A stretch of DNA of 64,000 nt from Anabas testudineus (Eukaryota > Chordata > Actinopteri > Anabantiformes > Anabantidae): assembly GCF_900324465.2 (NCBI RefSeq), contig NC_046623.1, positions 12,987,721 to 13,051,720 of the forward strand, given 5' to 3'. The translations under genes were made by a program, and so were the position numbers. Below, piece after piece: positions 57,915 through 64,000 of this stretch (position 1 is the stretch's first letter; each line of letters starts with the position of its first letter). The notes below the pieces were generated by a model, which was not told the origin of the DNA, made no database searches, and was given only the letters and a program-made list of their open reading frames with translations.

Positions 57915-59974
57915 ATGATGGCTCCTGACACAAGTGACGGCGGTGCTTCATGTGGTTGTAAAGGCATTAGGCGGTGTCTCTTTTGTGAAAAGTTTAAGGA
58001 TAAAGGACACTTGGAAGCAAGTGGAGCAAAGGTAAACATCTATCACTGAAAACTGTATTTTAAACGATTTGTACAACATAAAGTGATCTAGCTATAGCTA
58101 GCACCACTCACTGCTAGCTACGGGTGCTCTCACAGGACATTCACTTCTCCATCAAAATAGTGTTAGGATAGGATAATTAGTGTTAGTACTGTGTAATAGC
58201 AAAATACGATAAGTTTATTTTGTCAAATATCATGCTTTATTGTTATAAAAATATGTGTAGTTATATGCATGTCAATAGGACAAAGTCGCCTACCTATAGT
58301 ATTAAAAGTAAAAGTACTCGCAGTAGTCTAATGTCCCTGATTAGTTTATTATCACTGTTGCAGATGGTTGAAGTGAGGCTTTTTTGAAAACCTCTTGTCT
58401 AAATGACAAGAGGTAACTATTATTAGATATATTGTAACTGTTGTTGCTTGACGGATCTAGTAGAAAGTGAGACATGCACAACAGAGTTACTCAGAGCCTA
58501 AAGTGACCCCTGCATTTTTCTTGCTTTGTCAAATAGTTCATCAAAAATAAGGAAAATGTTAAAGGTCCTAGAATTTGTAATGTTAAAGTCATATGTGCAG
58601 CAATTCTGTCATAAAAATGTATTTTAAAAATTATATCATAACATATACTGTAGGTAAAGATTCTTAGTCACCCAGGAGAAATTATCTGACCTAACAAGAA
58701 GGAAGATTATTTGCCATGACTCAACTTCCAGATATTGACAAAACAGATGCTAATTAATTGCAAATTGACAGATCAGCTAATGGTTTTTGCAGTACTTAAA
58801 CATCTTGCAACAGAACCAGTCAGATAAATAGTGACTTAAAAATAGAAGCATTAAAGTATAAAGTGTAAACTATTTGAAGTACCTAAAGGTTGTACAAAAG
58901 TAGAATAGTGGCACACAGGTATGTTGTTGTATTGCTAAAATAAAAAAACTTTTCTTGATTCTATTTGTTTATTGTAGAATTGTAGCTTCTTGACTGTTTA
59001 ATTTAGTGCCTAAAGTATTTTTTTCTGACAAAGACATAATTCCATATTGTAAAGTTGTGCTTTATCATCAGAAATGACAGTATTGTGTATATTGTGTCTT
59101 ATCATTGTGGAGTAGAGCTAACATTTGTGTGCTTGTAAAGGTTGTGCATCATTTCCTCTATGATCCTGAGACGAGATTTGCCATTTGCAAAGATGCTGAG
59201 GCTACATCCTTCCCCTTTCCTGGTGTCTTCCTGTGGGAGAATTTTATATCGGAAAAGGAAGAGGAGGAGCTGATAAGCGCGATGGACCAGGATATGTGGA
59301 ATCAGTCCCAGTCTGGTCGAAGGAAACAGGTTAGGTGAAACACATGGTCTGATCACAGTCACACAGATGTAACTTGTCATGTTCTGTTCTTATTATATTA
59401 TTCCTTATGTTAGTCTTGTGAAATAAAAGAAAGTTAAATTTATTCCTTGCAGGACTTTGGTCCTAAAGTGAACTTCAAGAAAAAGAAAGTGCGAATTGGC
59501 AGCTTCAGTGGGCTCCCTCCTTTAAGCCAAAAACTGGTGCTCCGAATGCAGCAAGAGCCACGTCTGGCAGGTTTCCGACCTGTAGAACAATGCAATCTGG
59601 ATTACCACCCTCAGCGAGGATCTGCCATCGATCCACACTTAGATGACTCCTGGCTGTGGGGAGAGCACCTGGTCACCATCAACATGTTAGCAAACACTAC
59701 ACTTACCATGTCCCTTGAACAGGGTCTACCAAAGTTGGGACTAGCAGAGGAAGTCCAGGTTGCTGTGCAAGTACCTCGCAGATCTTTAATAGTGATATAT
59801 GACGAGGCACGGTATAGATGGAAACATGCCATCCACAGGGAGCATGTTCGGGAGCGCAGAGTTTGCAGCACTTACAGAGAACTGTCTGCAGAGTTCCTAC
59901 CTGGAGGGCAGCAGGCGGAGCTGGGAGCTCAGCTCTTGGACATTGCTTTGTGTTTTCAAGGTACTCCAATATAA
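57915..59974 (+). CDS. alkbh4: alpha-ketoglutarate-dependent dioxygenase AlkB homolog 4
   Basis: Fe(II)/2-oxoglutarate dioxygenase; mammalian ALKBH4 is reported to demethylate a lysine of actin and to act in cytokinesis. Exons 57915..58031, 59141..59329 and 59453..59974 give 275 residues (human 302). A second ATG at 57918 is an equally possible start. The N-terminus carries four cysteines (C13, C15, C21, C24; CGCKGIRRCLFC), a likely metal-binding cluster conserved in the family. Exon 2 has FPFPGVFLWENFIS and SQSGRRKQ, both family signatures. Exon 3 holds the iron ligands H164 and D166 (IDPHLDDSWLWGE), the distal histidine region WKHAIHR (227-231) and a following RRVC. It ends IALCFQGTPI. The stretch between the HxD motif and the distal His is shorter than in human, which explains the smaller size. 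Exon 2 uses an AAAG acceptor. Confidence 0.96.
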
Positions 59975-61339
59975 ATTATTTTGACGATGCAAATGAACTC
60001 TGTAGTATCAGAGTGGGACAATATGGGCCTGTCTTGCCTTTTTGTGTCACTGATGTCTCTATAAAAAACATAGAGATGTCTCCTTTAGAGGGATAAAGGC
60101 TTGTTGGCTAAACCTGTGCCTCTACAAATAAATCACCAGGTTGAGGTGTTATTCCATTACCAGTCACTGCTCAGACTTTTTTAAAACACCATTTCTACGT
60201 CATTGTTCTCATTTCATGTTGGTGGAGAACACTGTTTAACCAAAATCACACAGGTTGAGTTCTGATGACTTTAAAGGCCACAGCAAAGGATATTTTCATA
60301 ATCTTATACCACTCAGTGATCCTAATATCTATGATATATAATATTCCATTATAATAATTCAAAAGATGACATAACTGCCTAAAAATTGTAGAGACTGTAT
60401 CTTAAATCAGTAGGGGCTGGTCTCTTATTGTGTCAGAGATGATACCACCACCAGATGGTGCCAAAATAAGCACTTTTTAAAAGGTTTTATTAACTGTAGT
60501 GCTACATTTAAAAAACACACACATTACAAGGCCACATTTCAGACATGCTTTTCTCTACAAATGCAGTGAGTTATTGTTAATGATATAACATGCAGACCAT
60601 CAAAGACATAGTCTTTGGTCTTTTCAGCAGACATCAGTCTATTTTATCTTTGTCTTTTTAATAAAAACATATTTTCAGCTATACACACTTTGTTGACTTT
60701 GGTATTTATTTGGAGCATGCATGTAGATTTCCTTTTATTGTGAGTTGAACTGACGAGTCACAGATTTCAACAAACCATTATACTGCTGGGTTGCTGAACT
60801 GTGCCTTTGGGGCTCATTCAGCTCTAATCTGCTGAATGCTGCTGTGACTCCAGCTAATCTGAGGCCGAGCCGCTCAGACACAGCAACACATAGTAGCAAA
60901 GTAGCTGTTGATGTGAAGGTTGTCCCTCTGCTGTGCATGTTTTTTTTTTTGTTTAATGACTTAGCTTTTTGTACTAGTATGTATCATTTAAAAGTTCATA
61001 TGTCTTCTAAGGTACAGTAGCCGTAAAAAGATGCATTTCTTAATACAGGAAGTATTAATTAACAAATTACGTATTAAGTTATAATAATAATAGCTAAAAA
61101 ACAAAGCAAGGGAGAGCTCTGATGTACATTTACACACATATTTAGATAGATTATAAACTACTGAGTCACAAATGAATTAGAAAATAATTGTCTATAAAAT
61201 ACACATTAGAGAAGACACCAAAATCATCTTGTTGTAAAGAATTAGAAATTAGCAGTCAAAGTAGTCTCATTGAAACGGTAAATTATTTATAAATCAGCTG
61301 GGGGCTGAGCTATAATCCGACCTCCTACTGCAAACACAA
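59975..61339. other. alkbh4 3' UTR and intergenic DNA
   Basis: AT-rich, no reading frame that I can support. The alkbh4 transcript probably ends shortly after the AATAAA at 60127; the rest shows no recognisable gene, RNA or transposon. Confidence 0.5.
60127..60132 (+). terminator. alkbh4: polyadenylation signal candidate for alkbh4
   Basis: AATAAA hexamer 153 bases after the alkbh4 stop codon. It is the first one downstream on the sense strand; use is not proven. Confidence 0.5.
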
Positions 61340-61906
61340 GGTGAAAATAACGGAGGCGACCTCCCTGGATCCGGAGCGAGTGTCTGTTCAGTGTCTAACA
61401 TAAAACCAGGTTCACCCCGGTTCACTGCTCGGACTTTTATTTTGAAGGCTGCAGCCGGACATCCTTGTTTACTTTAGCCGCTGGCCGGAGCTGCTGCACA
61501 ACCTGTTTGTTGATCGCTCTGTGTGGCTCATTAACACCCCGAGTTTATTATAAGCCGGGCTGATTTCTCATGGGGATTTAACTTGCCGTCGCCAGGAAGA
61601 GATAGCTATGTCCGCATAACAGGCACGACAACATAGCGACTATGTCCTGAGCTTGTATTTGGCGACGGAAGAAGCCGAGAAAGGCTTTTCAGATGTAGCT
61701 TGTTAGCTAGCTGGCTGCGTCGCGTCCACTGTCCACACAGGCTTTTTGTTCTGCTCTTGTACAGACTTTGCATGACAAATTATTAGCAGTGGGAAATACA
61801 GAAAGGACACACAACAGCGGGTTGTGTTGGGTGGAAAACGTGTCAAGAATAAGTCTCCGTTGTCCGCCTCAGCCCCGGGGCTAACCCCCGGTTGCCGACC
61901 GATTTA
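61340..61906 (+). promoter_or_regulatory. cbl: CpG-rich promoter and 5' leader of cbl
   Basis: GC- and CpG-rich stretch directly before the cbl start codon, in contrast to AT-rich DNA on its left. It contains four very short upstream reading frames at 61570, 61608, 61642 and 61772 if transcription starts to their left. The transcription start is unknown. Confidence 0.6.

Positions 61907-64000
<2,094 letters not shown>

Overview
The window is vertebrate nuclear DNA, and everything in it fits a teleost fish with a compact genome. Genes are split into many short exons with GT-AG introns, intergenic gaps are a few kilobases, and repeats are sparse. I built the gene models by translating both strands and checking each exon for splice sites, phase and resemblance to remembered human proteins. 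No bacterial, viral or obviously novel system is present.

Layout, left to right: (1) 1-4223, minus strand, the 5' part of a 5-HT3A-type serotonin receptor gene (htr3a), cut by the left edge. (2) 6813-12553, minus, a complete 5-HT3B-type subunit gene (htr3b). (3) 13692-27846, plus, usp28, a deubiquitinase with 26 coding exons and 1204 codons. (4) 33106-34790, plus, orai2, a store-operated calcium channel subunit with an upstream non-coding exon ending at 31255. (5) 40477-47889, minus, bckdk, the mitochondrial branched-chain ketoacid dehydrogenase kinase. (6) 50395-56637, minus, lrwd1, an LRR/WD40 origin-recognition-complex cofactor. (7) 57915-59974, plus, alkbh4, a 2-oxoglutarate/Fe(II) dioxygenase. 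(8) 61907-64000, plus, the first two exons of cbl, cut by the right edge.

The genes do not form one pathway. Two pairs are head to head and may share promoters: htr3b/usp28 and lrwd1/alkbh4. Their human counterparts are neighbours too (HTR3A-HTR3B-USP28, with CBL further along 11q23; ORAI2-ALKBH4-LRWD1 at 7q22), while BCKDK lies elsewhere in human (16p11). The segment is therefore a fish-specific mix of ancestral blocks.

Points that deserve a second look: a one-base excess in exon 5 of htr3a that breaks its frame; an apparent loss of the SUMO-interacting motif in usp28; a GC-AG intron and tandem acceptors in lrwd1 and usp28; a (TG)10 tract abutting a bckdk splice acceptor; a Tc1-type transposase scrap in bckdk; and a string of four minimal uORFs before the cbl start codon. 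I did not find a previously undescribed system here.
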